DNA of 64,000 bases from Symbiodinium kawagutii (lineage: Eukaryota; Sar; Dinophyceae; Suessiales; Symbiodiniaceae): positions 352,324-416,323 of the forward strand of contig VSDK01017373.1 of the NCBI GenBank assembly GCA_009767595.1. Direction: 5' to 3'. Below the pieces are notes generated by a model that was given only the letters and a program-made list of their open reading frames with translations, was not told the origin of the DNA and did not search any database. Every line of letters starts with the position of its first letter. The first letter of the stretch is position 1. Of this stretch, positions 1 to 11,106 are shown in pieces. The position numbers and the translations under genes were made by a program.

Positions 1-16
1 AATGTTGGTTCACAAT

Positions 17-60
17 ATGGTGGTTTCTTAAAATTGAGGTACCCCCAAAAATGGTTGGTT
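17..60. repeat. foldback family 1, half copy
   Basis: Only the left arm (ggtggtttcttaaaattgagg, then tacccccaaaa) with the usual aatggttggtt that follows it in other copies. Confidence 0.5.
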
Positions 61-362
61 CATGTTGGTTCTCATTTATCATCAATGATTGCAAATCCAA
101 AACAAGCTGATTCCTCAGGGATCGCCCTTGCATTCCCTAAACTCGGCCAGCGTGGTCAAGCCAAGCAACTTCAAGGTCCAAGCCAGCCCAGCTGCAGTGT
201 GCCCCTCCAAGTTGATGAACCAAAAAATAACTAGAGATTACTATGGATAAACTTAGAGATGCAATATCTAAGTTGATATCATTCACGTCTATTATATCCA
301 AGTTATCCAAGTTGAGGTACAACTAGGTTTGGCAGATAAAACTACAGTATCCATTACAATTT

Positions 363-712
363 TCACCAGGTTCTGCTCGGGACCACAGCCCCACAGCTGA
401 ACCAAGACGCGATCGAAACCATCAACTGCTCTCCTTCGGCAATGAGATTCTCTGGAGAGTATGGATCGTCCCCATCACTTCCTTGGTACTGCGTCGGTTG
501 ATTGCCTGGGTCAAGTTTCAAAATCCGAAACCAAAAAGAATCCAAGACCAACTCACGGATCGCACTCGGTTGGCTCTCCAGTGATGCATCTGTCTCTGAA
601 CGCTGCTTCTGGGTTTAAGAGCGCGTCCCAAACTATCAAAATTAAGAAGCTGAGGACCCCGGCGAGATCGATAGAGCTCAAAAGCCAACTTGGCAAATTC
701 GCGCAAGCGCTT
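363..712 (-). pseudogene. gene fragment with a reading-frame change
   Basis: Two adjoining coding-like blocks lie on the minus strand. The first starts after a possible acceptor (CTGCCAG|GAAGAC) and includes DKRLREFAKLAFELYRSRRG. The second, in the next frame, includes ASLESQPSAIRELVLDSFWF and ends at a TGA near 363. The composition is coding-like (charged, low repeat content) in each block, but the frames meet near 600-617 with no obvious splice pair, so this is either a frameshifted remnant or two exons with an unseen intron. The second block would be the C-terminal exon of a gene whose other exons I cannot identify. I do not recognise the family. Confidence 0.38.
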
Positions 713-886
713 GTCTTCCTGGCAGCGGTGGACAAATCACCAGGCATGGTTGGCCAATGGTGCTTGGCCGCCAGCTTGGGAGTGAGTACAATGCGGCTGG
801 AAAAAACAGCCTCAACCTTGCCTAATGAATCGCAAGTTGCACCCAGGACTTTTTGCATGTGAGCGTAAAGCGACCAGCCAAGTTAA

Positions 887-993
887 GGGTTTCTCAAAAT
901 AGGGACTTCCAAATCATCTTTGATTAACAATTTAGTCATAAATCATCAATTTTGATCCATTTTGGGGGTACCCCTACTTTAAGAAATCACCAT
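887..993. repeat. foldback repeat family 1 (full copy)
   Basis: MITE-like element: an arm like ggtttctcaaaatagg, an AT-rich centre, and the inverted arm ggggtaccccta..gaaatcaccat. One of about 17 near-full copies in the window; TIRs of about 25-30 bp, total about 100-110 bp, no coding capacity. Confidence 0.75.
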
Positions 994-2341
994 TTTGGTG
1001 CACTTCACCTTGCCAGCCAAGCTTCAGGCATCCGTGGAGGTTGCTTTACCCACGCCTTGCCCGCGCAGGGCAGGAACTTGGTAGCAAGTGGTAATTGGTC
1101 ATTGGTGGTTGATATCATTTTCTATGATAATCTTATATGGCTTTATAAGGGGTTATAATGGTAAATAGTAAGGTATATCACCACTAAAAATATGTAAACA
1201 ACTGCTACAGTATCTGGTGGTTTCTCAAGTTTTAGGGGTCCGTACCTGAAATGATTCATTTTTTGGCATGCAAATTGAATACGTATGGGTATTAGTCAAT
1301 AAAACAAAAACCAACAAATAACTTTCGGGAGAAACACCCATCCGGGAAAGCCCTCACACTGCTTGATAGCCCTCATCCATCGTTAGAAGGGATGTAATTG
1401 GTTTTCAAGTGGTGGATTATGGGCAAGAATAATATGGACATACACAGCAGTCGAGATTGATGCCCAAGAAACAAATACAGGTGTTCGGTCAACAAGTCAA
1501 CAACACCCACAATCTAGATTTTGCACACTGGTTTGTTGAAACTGGGATTCTGACTGACCTTGTGTTGGTACATTGTGACTGTGGTCGATTGAGGGTGTAT
1601 TAACGGTTGGTTGACAGTTGATTATGGTTAATGGGTGATTAAAATATGTACCAATACATTGGTCAATGCTGATTCATAGCAGCTATATTGATCAAGAATG
1701 GCTAGTTGGGTGGACTGATACCCTGCCATGGGTTCTGGTCAGTAAATAGCTATGGTGCCTGGCATAGCTTGATGATGACTAGTTTAGGCAGCACAAACAT
1801 CCGCCAGTATGCGCTCAGTGTGATCATATCCCGGGTGATTTGAAACGATGATGATGGAGGAGGTGGGCTTATATAGATGTCCTGGAAAACACGACTATTG
1901 ACTATAACATATTAGAATGGTGGCTATAACAGCTAATGGTGGTTGATGATGACAAAACAAGAGGCAAACCTCACGTGAACAGTGATCAATGATGGACCAT
2001 AGTGGCCACTTCAAGGGGATATGATATGAGCCTGCAAGAAAAACATATCCAAAATCTAATGGTCAGAATGGTACTGACTCATGATTAATGATGGCCATGA
2101 TGAGATTTCAGTAGCCATGCATGGTGATGGTTGCCTAGGCATAGGAATCCAAGAGAGTAGTGGACCTCCGGAACGGATCCCCATGACTCAGCAAAGCTTA
2201 CTTTCGGACGAGAGCTCAGCTCGTTGCGGTAGGATTAAGCAGAAAATCAGTCAAAACAGCTGCTTTCATCGGTTCACACTCTTCAAGGGCAGTCTCACGG
2301 TCCAGCACAGTCAGAAAATCTCTCACAAATGGATACGATTG
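994..2341. other. AT-rich region, no gene seen
   Basis: Only a decayed family 1 element and scattered atggttgat/gatgatgg-type simple sequence. Short ORFs here look like chance. Confidence 0.6.
1215..1340. repeat. foldback family 1, decayed copy
   Basis: A clear left arm (ggtggtttctcaagtttt) and a weak right arm (gggagaaacaccc) about 110 bp later. Confidence 0.4.
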
Positions 2342-3682
2342 CTACAGAAGCTGGAGTACATCTTGTACTGCACTGCTATCACCACCATACCGTGGATCGC
2401 CCCAGGTAATCACTGACCCATCGCCCGAGATGGCAGCAAATGCAAAACGCGTGCCCTGGATTTGTTGCACGTTCCGGAGCTGATCTAGAACTGCAGAGCT
2501 GTCACCACCATGATTTGGATTGCCCCAAGCAACCACCGACCCATCTCCCAAGATGGCTGCAAAGGCATGACTTGTGCCCTCAACTTCTTGCACATTCCAG
2601 AGCTGATCCTGAACTGCGGAACTGTCACCACCAAAATCTGCAGGGCCCCAAGTAACCACTGACCCGTCGCCCAAGATGGCAGCAAAGGCATAGTCTGTAG
2701 CCTTAACTTGTTGGACACTCCTAAGCTGTTCCTGAACAGCAGTGCTGTCACCACCAAAATCTGGATGGCCCCAGGTAACCACTGACCGGTCTTCCAAGAT
2801 GGCAGCAAAGGCTCCGCGAGTGGCCTGAATTTGGTGCACGTTGTTGAGCTTGTCTTGAACTGTAGAGCTGTCACCACCAAAATCTGGATGCCCCCAGGTA
2901 ACGACTGACCCATCGCTCAAGATGGCAGCAAAGCTGTGGCCTGCGCCCTGTAGTTGCTGCACATTCCTGAGCTGACCTTGAACCGCAGAGCTGTCACCAC
3001 CAAAAGCTGGAGCTGGATGGCCCCAGGTAGCCACTGACCCGTCGCCCACGATGGCAGCAAAGGCCGCATTTGTAGCCTGAACTTGTTGCACATTCCTGAG
3101 CTTATCTTGAACCGTAGAGCTGTCACCACCAAATTCTGGATCGCCCCAGGTAACCACTGACCCGTCACCCAAGATGGCAGCAAAGGCCTGACTTGTGCCC
3201 TGAACTTGTCGCACATTCCTGAGCAAATGTTCAACTGCAGAAGTGTCACCACCATAAACCGGAACACCCCAGGGAACCACTGACCCGTCGCCCAAAATGG
3301 CAGCAAATGCAAAGCATGCAGCCTGCACTTGTCGCACGTCCTTGACCTGATCTTGAACTGCAGAGCTGTCACCACCGCATCCTGGAATGCCCCAAGTCAC
3401 AATTCTATCACCTCCATCGCACCACATTGCAAAAGCCCGTTGCGCTGTCGCTACCTTTGCTTTTTGCACGACTGCTGTGAAGTGATCCCCATCTTGAACG
3501 CCTGAAGCTTCCAAAGTGTCCATGAGGTTGGTGAGGGCATATCCACTTTCTGTGACGAGCTTGAGGAGCCCCTGTCTGAACGACTTCTGGGCCAGCACTT
3601 TCAAGTCCCCCACGGTGGAAAGGCGTGGGAGGGACAGTGTTTCACTGCGGCCACTTGGGAGGGCTACAGAAACTTGAAGCAT
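2342..3682 (-). CDS. ubiquitin-like plus RCC1-like repeat protein, paralogue A
   Basis: A 446-aa intronless ORF. The first ATG (3682) begins MLQVSVALPSG and is preferred over an upstream TTG in the same frame because paralogues B and C start at the same residue. Residues 1-75 look like a ubiquitin-like beta-grasp domain (hydrophobic strands, a GDLKVLAQ helix, a final GDHFTAVV strand). From about residue 90 there are nine repeats of about 41 aa with the core FAAILGDGSVVTWG, then GGDSSAVQ and LRNVQQVQAT; the ninth is cut short. This is an RCC1-like beta-propeller pattern with blades shorter than classic RCC1 (51-68 aa). In dinoflagellate annotations such proteins are often labelled HERC- or UVR8-like, but no HECT or chromophore site is visible, so no enzymatic role is claimed. 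The 123-bp DNA periodicity keeps a second minus-strand frame partly open, which is a shadow. AG|TGGCTCAAG lies 54 nt upstream of the ATG. Confidence 0.85.
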   Translation of the reverse strand: MLQVSVALPSGRSETLSLPRLSTVGDLKVLAQKSFRQGLLKLVTESGYALTNLMDTLEASGVQDGDHFTAVVQKAKVATAQRAFAMWCDGGDRIVTWGIPGCGGDSSAVQDQVKDVRQVQAACFAFAAILGDGSVVPWGVPVYGGDTSAVEHLLRNVRQVQGTSQAFAAILGDGSVVTWGDPEFGGDSSTVQDKLRNVQQVQATNAAFAAIVGDGSVATWGHPAPAFGGDSSAVQGQLRNVQQLQGAGHSFAAILSDGSVVTWGHPDFGGDSSTVQDKLNNVHQIQATRGAFAAILEDRSVVTWGHPDFGGDSTAVQEQLRSVQQVKATDYAFAAILGDGSVVTWGPADFGGDSSAVQDQLWNVQEVEGTSHAFAAILGDGSVVAWGNPNHGGDSSAVLDQLRNVQQIQGTRFAFAAISGDGSVITWGDPRYGGDSSAVQDVLQLL

Positions 3683-3736
3683 TTTGAAATGGATGGGCAA
3701 AGCACCAATGACAAACTCTATTCAAATCGCTGAACT

Positions 3737-3745
3737 CTTGAGCCA
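3737..3745 (-). promoter_or_regulatory. possible relic spliced-leader end upstream of paralogue A
   Basis: On the minus strand the 9 bases TGGCTCAAG match the 3' end of the dinoflagellate spliced leader and follow directly after an AG. They sit 54 nt before the start codon. Paralogue B has the same 9 bases after AG, 45 nt before its ATG. The part of the leader further 5' is not preserved. It may mark a retroposed mRNA copy or simply a conserved trans-splice acceptor region. Confidence 0.3.
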
Positions 3746-4159
3746 CTGCCATGTGGCCGTTGGTACCAAAGGTAGCAGTGAACCCACCAATTGACCATGG
3801 GATCAATCCTGGTTGAAACCTGTATTCTCGTGTCATCGCGATCCGCCATTCTTACCAAAGATGCTGGAACTATAGAATGGTGATATGGGTTTCCAACCAT
3901 GGCGTAACATGATGGTTGATGAGAACCATTTCTTTAGTAGATCCTGTCCTTCAGATCTATGACTGGTGGTACCTCATCAACCCCCAGAACTATACGGGTG
4001 TGCAAAGACGTTTTATATTGTGCAATGTTGGACGCCACACGTGAAACTGTTTGACGACTTCAAATCCAAACCATTGTCCAGCACAGTACATGCCGTACTC
4101 ATGTCACGTTCAGCAAATTTGGCACCACTCATGCCATACTCATGCCATACTCATGGTCG

Positions 4160-4345
4160 TCCAAACGCTGCAATGCAGCAGATCCTCCCACCATTCAGCA
4201 GCGCTTCCCCAGCGGTTGCCACTGGCTGCGCATGGCGGTGCCCCTGGGGTGCCTAGCGACACCTTCCCCCGTGCCTTGACGAAGAGGTCGTCGCCCTTGC
4301 GAACTCGACGAAGAGATGGATGGATCTGAAAACCTCGATGCGTTG
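4160..4345. other. GC-rich island, coding status unclear
   Basis: The minus frame reads VRKGDDLFVKARGKVSLGTP; other frames are open on both strands. Isolated in AT-rich sequence. Possible exon. Confidence 0.22.
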
Positions 4346-4420
4346 AAAGGCGCACATGAATCAGTAATAATCAGTTGGAATCGAGGAATTTCCCAAAGGA
4401 TTATGGGCATGATTTACAAT

Positions 4421-4520
4421 TATATATATATATATATGTAAACATATGTACATGTTTAAACACACATATACATATTTGTTTAAAAAACATATATACCTAT
4501 GTATGTATATATAGACATAT
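4421..4520. repeat. TA-rich simple sequence
   Basis: tatatatatatatatgtaaa and related acatatgtacatg motifs. Confidence 0.85.
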
Positions 4521-4644
4521 TATATCATATGGACATCGAATTTCATTCATGATTCAATCCCAGAGAACCTATTAATCATTAAATCATTTCAGGCATTAAT
4601 TACCTTTGAATTCCCAAAGAATTCCGGGCATGAACCTGTATCGC

Positions 4645-4720
4645 GGGGGGGGGCTCAAAATAGAGGACCCCCCAAATCATCCCCAAATAGATTCTTTTGG
4701 ATGATCAATGGGTGATTTTA
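4645..4720. repeat. foldback family 1, partial copy
   Basis: Left arm ggctcaaaatagaggacccc, then aaatcatcc; right arm lost. Confidence 0.4.
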
Positions 4721-4965
4721 GAGGCCTGCACACCTATATAGGAAATAGGATTTATTACATGATTCAATCCCAAAGAATCTATTAATCATTAATCATTGTG
4801 GGCATGAACTCAAATAGTAACAGCAAATAGCAAATTCATCAACATAGGAGCGAAGCGGCGGCGATTTGAGTAAGGGTGATTAATCATTATAATAGTAAAA
4901 GTGAAACTGAAAGTAAGCTTAGGAATGAATGTTTGTTTGTAAAACTAGAGCCAAGTCAACGTATA

Positions 4966-5006
4966 TGTATAAATATATATATATATATAATATATATATA
5001 TATATG
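4966..5006. repeat. (TA)n microsatellite
   Basis: Nearly pure alternating TA. Confidence 0.9.
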
Positions 5007-5927
5007 TATACAAATTTTCTAAAACAAGTATAAGAACCAACTTTGACTTTGTTTGTCGAATTCACAATTAGCTTCGTACGACCAAACAAAGTTATAATGA
5101 ACCTAAAAAAAATGCACCCAGTTACAAAGTAAACAATTTGTTCACCGACAAGGTTAGGCAAAGTGGTTTTCATTTGCACTCAAACGTTGTCACATGTTCG
5201 ATCACTCAGTTGATCATCTTGGGCTCATCATGGGGCCATCAAACGCAAATATCAACCAAATGGAGGGTTTGACATGATTTCATGAAGGATTATAGTGATT
5301 AATCATAGGGGATAATGACGAACAATAAGAGCAATATGTTTTTTTTGTAAAAAGGAGACCCGAGATACTACTGTTAAAAATCACTACTGACTCATGGGCC
5401 TTTCTTGCCACCATAAATTGTCATCAACAATTGTTTGTCCGAGTTTTCGAGAATGACTTCTTGTTACCACTCACCATGATCCACCCCTGGTTGTCACATA
5501 CGACTGTGAACAAATTTACATATAATCAAGCCTTCCTCATGTCAGACCCTCCTAGAAACCATGGTTAAAGATTGAATTTCAGAGCTTTGAAAGGGATTCT
5601 GTGTGTGGTTGTTATAAATCATGAGCAATACTGGTTAATTGATAATCATGGATTGTCAAACAATCAACCAAAAACCATTGAATATAAATTAGCTGTTTGC
5701 TCGCTAAATGCATGCATCATGAGTCATTAAATAACAAAAATCATTACTGTTTTGTGACTTGAGGTTAATCATGCATGTCAATTGTGTGCGTGTGTGGCCT
5801 TGTGAGAATAGTATTGGGTTCACCCTGAACCAGCATCAGCCGTCATCAACCCAGGTGTCTCCAAGTGGTTCATTGTGAAGTCTCAACGCAGTAGTGGACG
5901 GACAAAAAGCGGCAACGATCAAAGACT

Positions 5928-6093
5928 TCATCATCATGATCATCATCATCATCAGCAGCAGCAGCATCATTAACATCATCATCAACATCATCATCAGCAT
6001 CATCATCATCATCAGCATCATCATCATCATCATCAACATCATCATCAACATCATCATCAGCAAAATCATCATCAACATCATCATCGACATCAT

Positions 6094-6153
<60 letters not shown>
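5928..6153. repeat. (ATC)n trinucleotide microsatellite
   Basis: About 225 bp of cat/cag/caa triplets, pure (atc)n over the last 70 bp. It makes long artificial Met, Asp or Ile reading frames that are not genes. Confidence 0.97.
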
Positions 6154-6329
6154 AAAGGTCATCATCAGCAGCCCCGATTAACAACATTCAACTTGACAAT
6201 CAAGCTGTTCGATCTTAACTAATAGTTCATTACCACCATTACTTTTAATATTCGGTTAAACAAAATGTGTTCAACCGAATTTCCGCAACCAAAAATCTTA
6301 AACAAAATCATCACCACCATGATCTACCG

Positions 6330-6520
6330 TCCTCACCTGGTCGCCCTGGTCGCCCATGGAGTCCTGGTCGCCCATGGAACCCTGGTGGCGTCCACCGCGT
6401 GGCTGAGCTCTGCAGTGACGAAGCCAATGGTTCCGGAGGACCACAAGGCAAAGCCCGTGAGAGCTGCGGCAACCGTGGGTGGAGTCAGATCGACGATTTA
6501 TTCGATGGCGAGTTGGGTTA
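6330..6520. other. GC-rich island, coding status unclear
   Basis: Plus frames give either a Gly/Pro/Arg-rich reading (SPGRPGRPWSPGRPWNPGG, collagen-like by chance or repeat) or LVALVAHGVLVAHGTLVAST. An internal 18-bp direct repeat (gtcgcccatgga type) creates both. Possible exon; strand uncertain. Confidence 0.22.
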
Positions 6521-6524
6521 AGAA

Positions 6525-7000
6525 TAAGGGAGTAATAACCAACAATAGTAGTGGATATATCAACTATATAGCTATATAGCCTATGGGTCAAGCAGTTAAA
6601 CAACCAACAACAATGGTGAATGGTTGATGGTTAATAATAGGGGATAATAAGGATAATAACCAACAATAGTAGATGATATACCAGCTATATATATGGCTAT
6701 GAGTCAATATTAACCAACCAATAATAGCTGGTTATTAGCTGGTTAATAATAGGGGATGATAACTAAGAATTCCAGGGGATATATACGAACTATACATGGC
6801 TATGGGTCAATATTAACCAACCAACTAATGGGGGATAATGACCAATCAATAATAACCAACAATAGTAGAGGATATACTAGCTATACATGGCTATGGGTCA
6901 ATATTGAGCAACCAATACTAGGGGATAATGACCAACAAAACCATAGGAAAAACAATGGTTAGTGATAGGGGAACCAGGGGTACAGAGTTTTGACCCACTG
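6525..7000. repeat. family 3 repeat array (ggataataaccaacaatag)
   Basis: About four diverged tandem units of 100-110 bp built on ggggataataaccaacaata, ggatataccagctata and ggctatgggtcaatattaac. Ends with the gaaccaggggtacagagttt module that closes family 3 elements elsewhere. Confidence 0.75.
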
Positions 7001-7609
7001 CCAGATGGGAAAAAAAAAGCAAAAGTTGGATTACGGACACGGTGTTGATAGGTCTTCTCAACCGTGTGGCTCACAACACTAGCATGTGGCGGGCTAGTAG
7101 ATTGAACTGGGGAACATAATTCTACATTTATGGGGTCACACTTAATATTTAACAATATCAACATGACGTATTGTAGCTAATATACATATCGGAGATGTCA
7201 TGATCGGCCGCCGTCAAATAAGTAGCCGAAGTATCATCAACTAACAACAGTGTCGTGTTGTCCGCTGATTGGTTCTGTACAATGCCCCATTTACAAAACA
7301 CTGACGAACCATAGGGCATGGACGAGGGGGTACCACTGGTGAACATCAGAACCCATCCCCTTGGGATGAAATGGCCAGTCCGGAATTTCGATCAGCTTTA
7401 TAGAATCCTTCTGCCCTAGAAGACTATCATCATGAATCAATCATTATTCTGGTCGGAGAATCAACCAAAGGTACAAGTATGCTGCAAAACATTTCATGTG
7501 ATTTGCAACCAACAAGCAACATCATATTGTTGGTGCACGTGACTCTTGATGAAAATGATTGAGATCAATCCCTCGGCCGATGAACTCATTGTACCTTGAT
7601 GTAGCTTCC

Positions 7610-7745
7610 CTATGAAATTGTTGGTGATTATCCCCCATGAAAGTTGGCTGATTAAAGCCTTGACCCATAGCCATATAGAACTGACAGATCCTCTCGAATT
7701 GCTGGTTCTCATCCCTTACTGTTAACCATTCATCAGCTATTTAAC
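7610..7745. repeat. family 3 repeat
   Basis: Inverse orientation: tatcccccatgaaagttggc, ttgacccatagccatat, then ttaaccattcatcagctat. Confidence 0.65.
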
Positions 7746-7804
7746 ATTATTTAACCAGAGCCTTTTGGTTGATTAGAGCCTTGACCCATGGCCATGTAAT
7801 GGTT

Positions 7805-7965
7805 CCGAAACTGTCATAGGGCGCCCCAGCCCGTTGGATGAAAGCTACACACCCGTGGCACAACACCGCCGCATCCCACCATCAAGGAGCAAGGCTACAG
7901 CGCTCTCCTGGTGGAAGCCGGTCACGAACTTGACGTGCGTGGCATGGCTGAAGTCATGACACACG
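7805..7965. other. GC-rich island, possible plus-strand exon
   Basis: The plus frame reads HPTIKEQGYSALLVEAGHEL and then DVRGMAEVMTHV. The minus frame reads SHATHVKFVTGFHQESAVAL. Both are protein-like, so the strand cannot be settled. No repeat similarity seen. Confidence 0.28.
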
Positions 7966-7974
7966 TGTTGATCT

Positions 7975-8115
7975 GTTGGTTAATGGTTATTGGTTATTGG
8001 TAATTAATGGTAATTAATGGTAATTAATGGTAATTAGTCAAGTTAATGGTAATTAATGGTTATTGGTTATTGGTTATTGCTAAGGATTATTATTGGTAAT
8101 TAATGGTAATAATAG
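7975..8115. repeat. 11-bp tandem repeat (taatggtaatt)
   Basis: taatggtaattaatggtaat repeated with variants (ttattggttat) over 140 bp. Confidence 0.85.
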
Positions 8116-8338
8116 GCATTGACCTCTACAAATACGACTTTCACGTTCCAAATCTATGTGGAATGTTATTCTTTAGATGTTTCTCAAGTGATAGGGGTAC
8201 CCCTAAATCATGAGAGTTGGCTGCCGCGGGAGGCCACTTTTTTCTAAGTTTAGCTGCCTCAATCCATCATCTATATGATAGTGCTCCATGTAAGCTATAG
8301 TAGAAAAAAGCATCAATTCAACATGGAGTTCAACATGG

Positions 8339-8436
8339 AGGTGTCTCAAAATAGGGGTACCCCTAAATCATCCAGTTTATCAACCATCTAGAAGAAGAAA
8401 CCATCCATTTGGGTTCCCTACTTTCAGAAACCACAA
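8339..8436. repeat. foldback family 1 (full copy)
   Basis: Arms gtgtctcaaaataggggtac and tccctactttcagaaaccac. A second left half lies just upstream at 8171-8215. Confidence 0.7.
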
Positions 8437-8774
8437 TATGTTGCTCAATAAGGTTCATTCAACCTGCCGATTTCCTAAGGAACATGGTATATAAACCATT
8501 TGGGTAATTGACTTTTTTCCGCCATATTTATCCCTTGCCCATCGATTTCAACTCTCAAAAAGCCACTATTCAACCAGCTGATGAGTAGTTTTGGGTCACT
8601 ACCCCTGGCTGTTCACACACATATAAACCGACCAAACTTGTAACTAGTCCAACCCTTCGGACATCCATCCAGCAATTCCTGGAGCTCTTTAGCTCCCCCT
8701 TTAAAGGGATTTAGGGATACCCCTGGCTCCTTAGCTCCCTGAGAATTACCAGTTACTTATAACCCTGTACTTAC

Positions 8775-8917
8775 CGGAAAATTCTTAGGGAAATCTACAG
8801 GAAACCCTTCCCATTGCTGCGGCTCCAACCAGGCGTTTTCAAGGTGGCGGCTCGGCTTCCCATCATCATCCAAGTGATTGCGATCGTTCAGCAAGGGCCC
8901 TTCAGCCTTGATCGAAC
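8775..8917 (-). CDS. candidate internal exon, unknown protein
   Basis: A 143-bp GC-rich island reading SIKAEGPLLNDRNHLDDDGK and then PSRHLENAWLEPQQWEGFPV. It has a clear acceptor (TTGCACCAG|GT) and a strong donor (TTTCCG|GTAAGT) on the minus strand. The opposite strand is less protein-like. A foldback repeat ends about 30 bp upstream of the acceptor. I do not recognise the family. Confidence 0.55.
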
Positions 8918-8946
8918 CTGGTGCAAGGTTGGATAACCGGGTCAAG

Positions 8947-9053
8947 TGGTGGTTTCTCAAGCCATAGGGAACCCTCAAGTTATGGCTGGTTAACTACTAT
9001 AAATGGTTAAAAATGGATGATGACTGGGGGGTCCCCTATTTTGAGAAACACCC
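8947..9053. repeat. foldback family 1 (full copy)
   Basis: Arms ggtggtttctcaagccatag and cctattttgagaaacaccc. Its left end is about 30 bp from the acceptor of the candidate exon at 8775-8917. Confidence 0.75.
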
Positions 9054-9717
9054 AAGTGAGTTCAGATGCTGGTCGGTGAATAATTGTGGTTACTTGGTTA
9101 AGCCAAAATCAATGGGAAATGTTGCTTAATAACAGTGTTACTTGGTGGTCATTTGGTTTAGTTGTTGAGTAGTGGAATGGTCACATGAGAGTCCATTGAT
9201 GGTTAGTTGATGCTCATAGAATAGATGCTTAAATCAATAGTGTTCAAGTACTATAGAGTGCTGATGGAGATCAACGGCTATTCCAAGGGTTGATAATGGT
9301 GAGGTCATAGAGCTTGATAATGATCATTGGTTCTTCGCAATGGTCAATCTGCACGTACGGAAAACTGCAATACGTTTCCTGGCCTTAAAACATATATGGT
9401 ATTCAGGAGATCAACATGTCTATGCACATACAAGCAAATCACATATGTTTTCTCATCAAATGGACTCGCCTGTAAATTCAGTGGAAAGAAATCAAATTGA
9501 ACCCACAACAGCTCAAAACATCTTAGAACCATTTCAGAGATGTCTCAATCTGCTCTGGCACCATTATGAAATCACGAACATGGTAAAACAAAAAAGCGTG
9601 CTGCGTTTTTGCTTCTTTGGCAAACATGTTCCAGTCACGTGTTGTATCCAGGGTAGATGTTGCATACTGCACCTGCCACATTAAACAAATGAAGGCAAGT
9701 GCAATATACATATTGGA
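9054..9717. other. region without a gene
   Basis: Sequence 3' of paralogue B. A 114-codon plus ORF at 9340-9684 has poor coding character and overlaps equally open antisense frames; I regard it as chance. Confidence 0.5.
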
Positions 9718-11061
9718 CTACAAGAACTGAAACTGATCTTGAACTGCAGAGCAGTCGCCACCAAAATTTGGAAAGCCCCAGGTAACCACAGATCCGTCTC
9801 CCAAGATGGCAGCAAAGGCACCCTCTGTGCCCTGAACTTGCTGCACGTTCCTGAGCCGATCTTGCACTGCAGAACAGTCGCCACCAAAATCTGGAAGGCC
9901 CCAGGTAATCACTGACCCATCATCCAAGATGGCAGCAAAGGCGCCACTTGAGCCCTGAACTTGTTGAACATTCCTCAGCCTTAGCCAATCTTGCACTGCA
10001 GAACTGTCACCACCAAAATCTGGATGGCCCCAGGGAACGACAGACCCATCGTCCAAAATGGCTGCAAAGGCACCACGAGTGGCCTGAATTTGGTGCACAT
10101 TCTTGAGCTTATCTTGAACTGCAGAGCTGTCACCACCATGACCTGGATCGCCCCAGGTTATCACTGACCCATCACCTAGGATGGCAGCAAACGCTTGGTC
10201 TGTGCCCCGAACTTGTTTCACATCCCTGAGCTGATCTTGAACTGCAGAGCTGTCACCACCAGAATCTGCAGCACCCCAGGTAACCACTGACCGGTCATCC
10301 AAGATGGCAGCAAAGGCGCCACGAGTGGCGTGAATTTGTTGAACATTCTTGAGTTGACCTTGAACCGCAGAGCTGTCACCACCACGAGCTCGAGCGCCCC
10401 AGGTAACCACTGACCCATCACCTAAGATGGCAGCAAAGGCATAACCTGTGCCCTGAACTTGTTGCACATTCCTGAGGCGATCTTGTACTGCCGTGCTGTC
10501 ACCACCAAAACCTGCAAAACCCCAGGTAACCACCGACCCGTCCCCCAAAATGGCAGCAAAGGCAAAACGAGTCGCCTGAACTTGTTGCACGTTCCTGAGC
10601 CGATCTTGAACTGCAGAGCTATCTCCACCATTTTCTGGATTGGCCCAGGTAACAACTGACCCGTCGCCCAAAATGGCCGCAAAGGCACGGGCCGTGGCCT
10701 GAACTTGCTGCACGTTCGTGAGCTGATCTTGAAGTGCAGAGCTGTCTCCGCCATACGCTGGATCACCCCAGGTCACAATCCTGTCACCTCCGCAGCAAAA
10801 TATTGCAAAAGCCCGGCATGTTGTTGCTACTTTTAAGTCGTTTTGACGAATTGCCGTTAAATGATCTTCATCTTTAATGCCTGAAACTTCCAAAGAATCT
10901 GTGAACTTGGTCAGCAAATTACCATTCTCTGTCACGAGTTTGACAAAACCCTTTTCAAAAGATCTCTGGACCATCATTTTCAAGTCCCTCACTGTAGAAA
11001 GGCGTGGAATTGACAGAGTTGCACTCTGGCCGCTCGGGAGGGAGACGAACAGTTGTAACAT
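9718..11061 (-). CDS. ubiquitin-like plus RCC1-like repeat protein, paralogue B
   Basis: A 447-aa intronless ORF starting MLQLFVSLPSG at the ATG at 11061; an in-frame GTG lies four codons upstream. It has the same architecture as the copies at 2.3 and 27.3 kb: a ubiquitin-like domain at residues 1-75, then nine RCC1-like repeats of about 41 aa with the ninth truncated to end ...VQDQFQFL. Blade 7 has a two-residue insertion (WLRLRNVQ). The first blade differs from the others (FAIFCCGGDRIVTWG), a feature shared with the paralogues and useful for alignment. Two internal blades have GGDCS in place of GGDSS. Role unknown; beta-propellers of this type usually bind proteins. No HECT, kinase or other catalytic domain follows. 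Confidence 0.85.
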   Translation of the reverse strand: MLQLFVSLPSGQSATLSIPRLSTVRDLKMMVQRSFEKGFVKLVTENGNLLTKFTDSLEVSGIKDEDHLTAIRQNDLKVATTCRAFAIFCCGGDRIVTWGDPAYGGDSSALQDQLTNVQQVQATARAFAAILGDGSVVTWANPENGGDSSAVQDRLRNVQQVQATRFAFAAILGDGSVVTWGFAGFGGDSTAVQDRLRNVQQVQGTGYAFAAILGDGSVVTWGARARGGDSSAVQGQLKNVQQIHATRGAFAAILDDRSVVTWGAADSGGDSSAVQDQLRDVKQVRGTDQAFAAILGDGSVITWGDPGHGGDSSAVQDKLKNVHQIQATRGAFAAILDDGSVVPWGHPDFGGDSSAVQDWLRLRNVQQVQGSSGAFAAILDDGSVITWGLPDFGGDCSAVQDRLRNVQQVQGTEGAFAAILGDGSVVTWGFPNFGGDCSAVQDQFQFL

Positions 11062-11106
11062 TGCTGGAAGCACAGACTATGCAGCACAGTCTCGTTTTCA
11101 AATCAT

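Larger units (their letters stand above)
3746..8774. other. AT-rich repeat region, no firm gene
   Basis: Contains microsatellites, the (ATC)n tract, the family 3 array, and three GC-rich islands listed separately (4.2, 6.4, 7.9 kb). Nothing else codes convincingly. Confidence 0.55.

Noticed and set aside
2485-3375. Long minus-strand ORFs with repeated LPSWATGQWLPGAI-type units
   Set aside because: They overlap paralogue A in another frame. The 123-bp coding repeat (a multiple of 3) keeps this frame open. The same shadow occurs in B and C.
5836-6187. 100-aa ORFs of nearly pure Met, Asp or Ile/Ser
   Set aside because: They are translations of the (ATC)n microsatellite in three frames, not genes.
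6330-6420. Collagen-like GRPGRPWSPGRP reading
   Set aside because: Arises from a short direct DNA repeat; no Gly-x-y run long enough for collagen and other frames are equally open.
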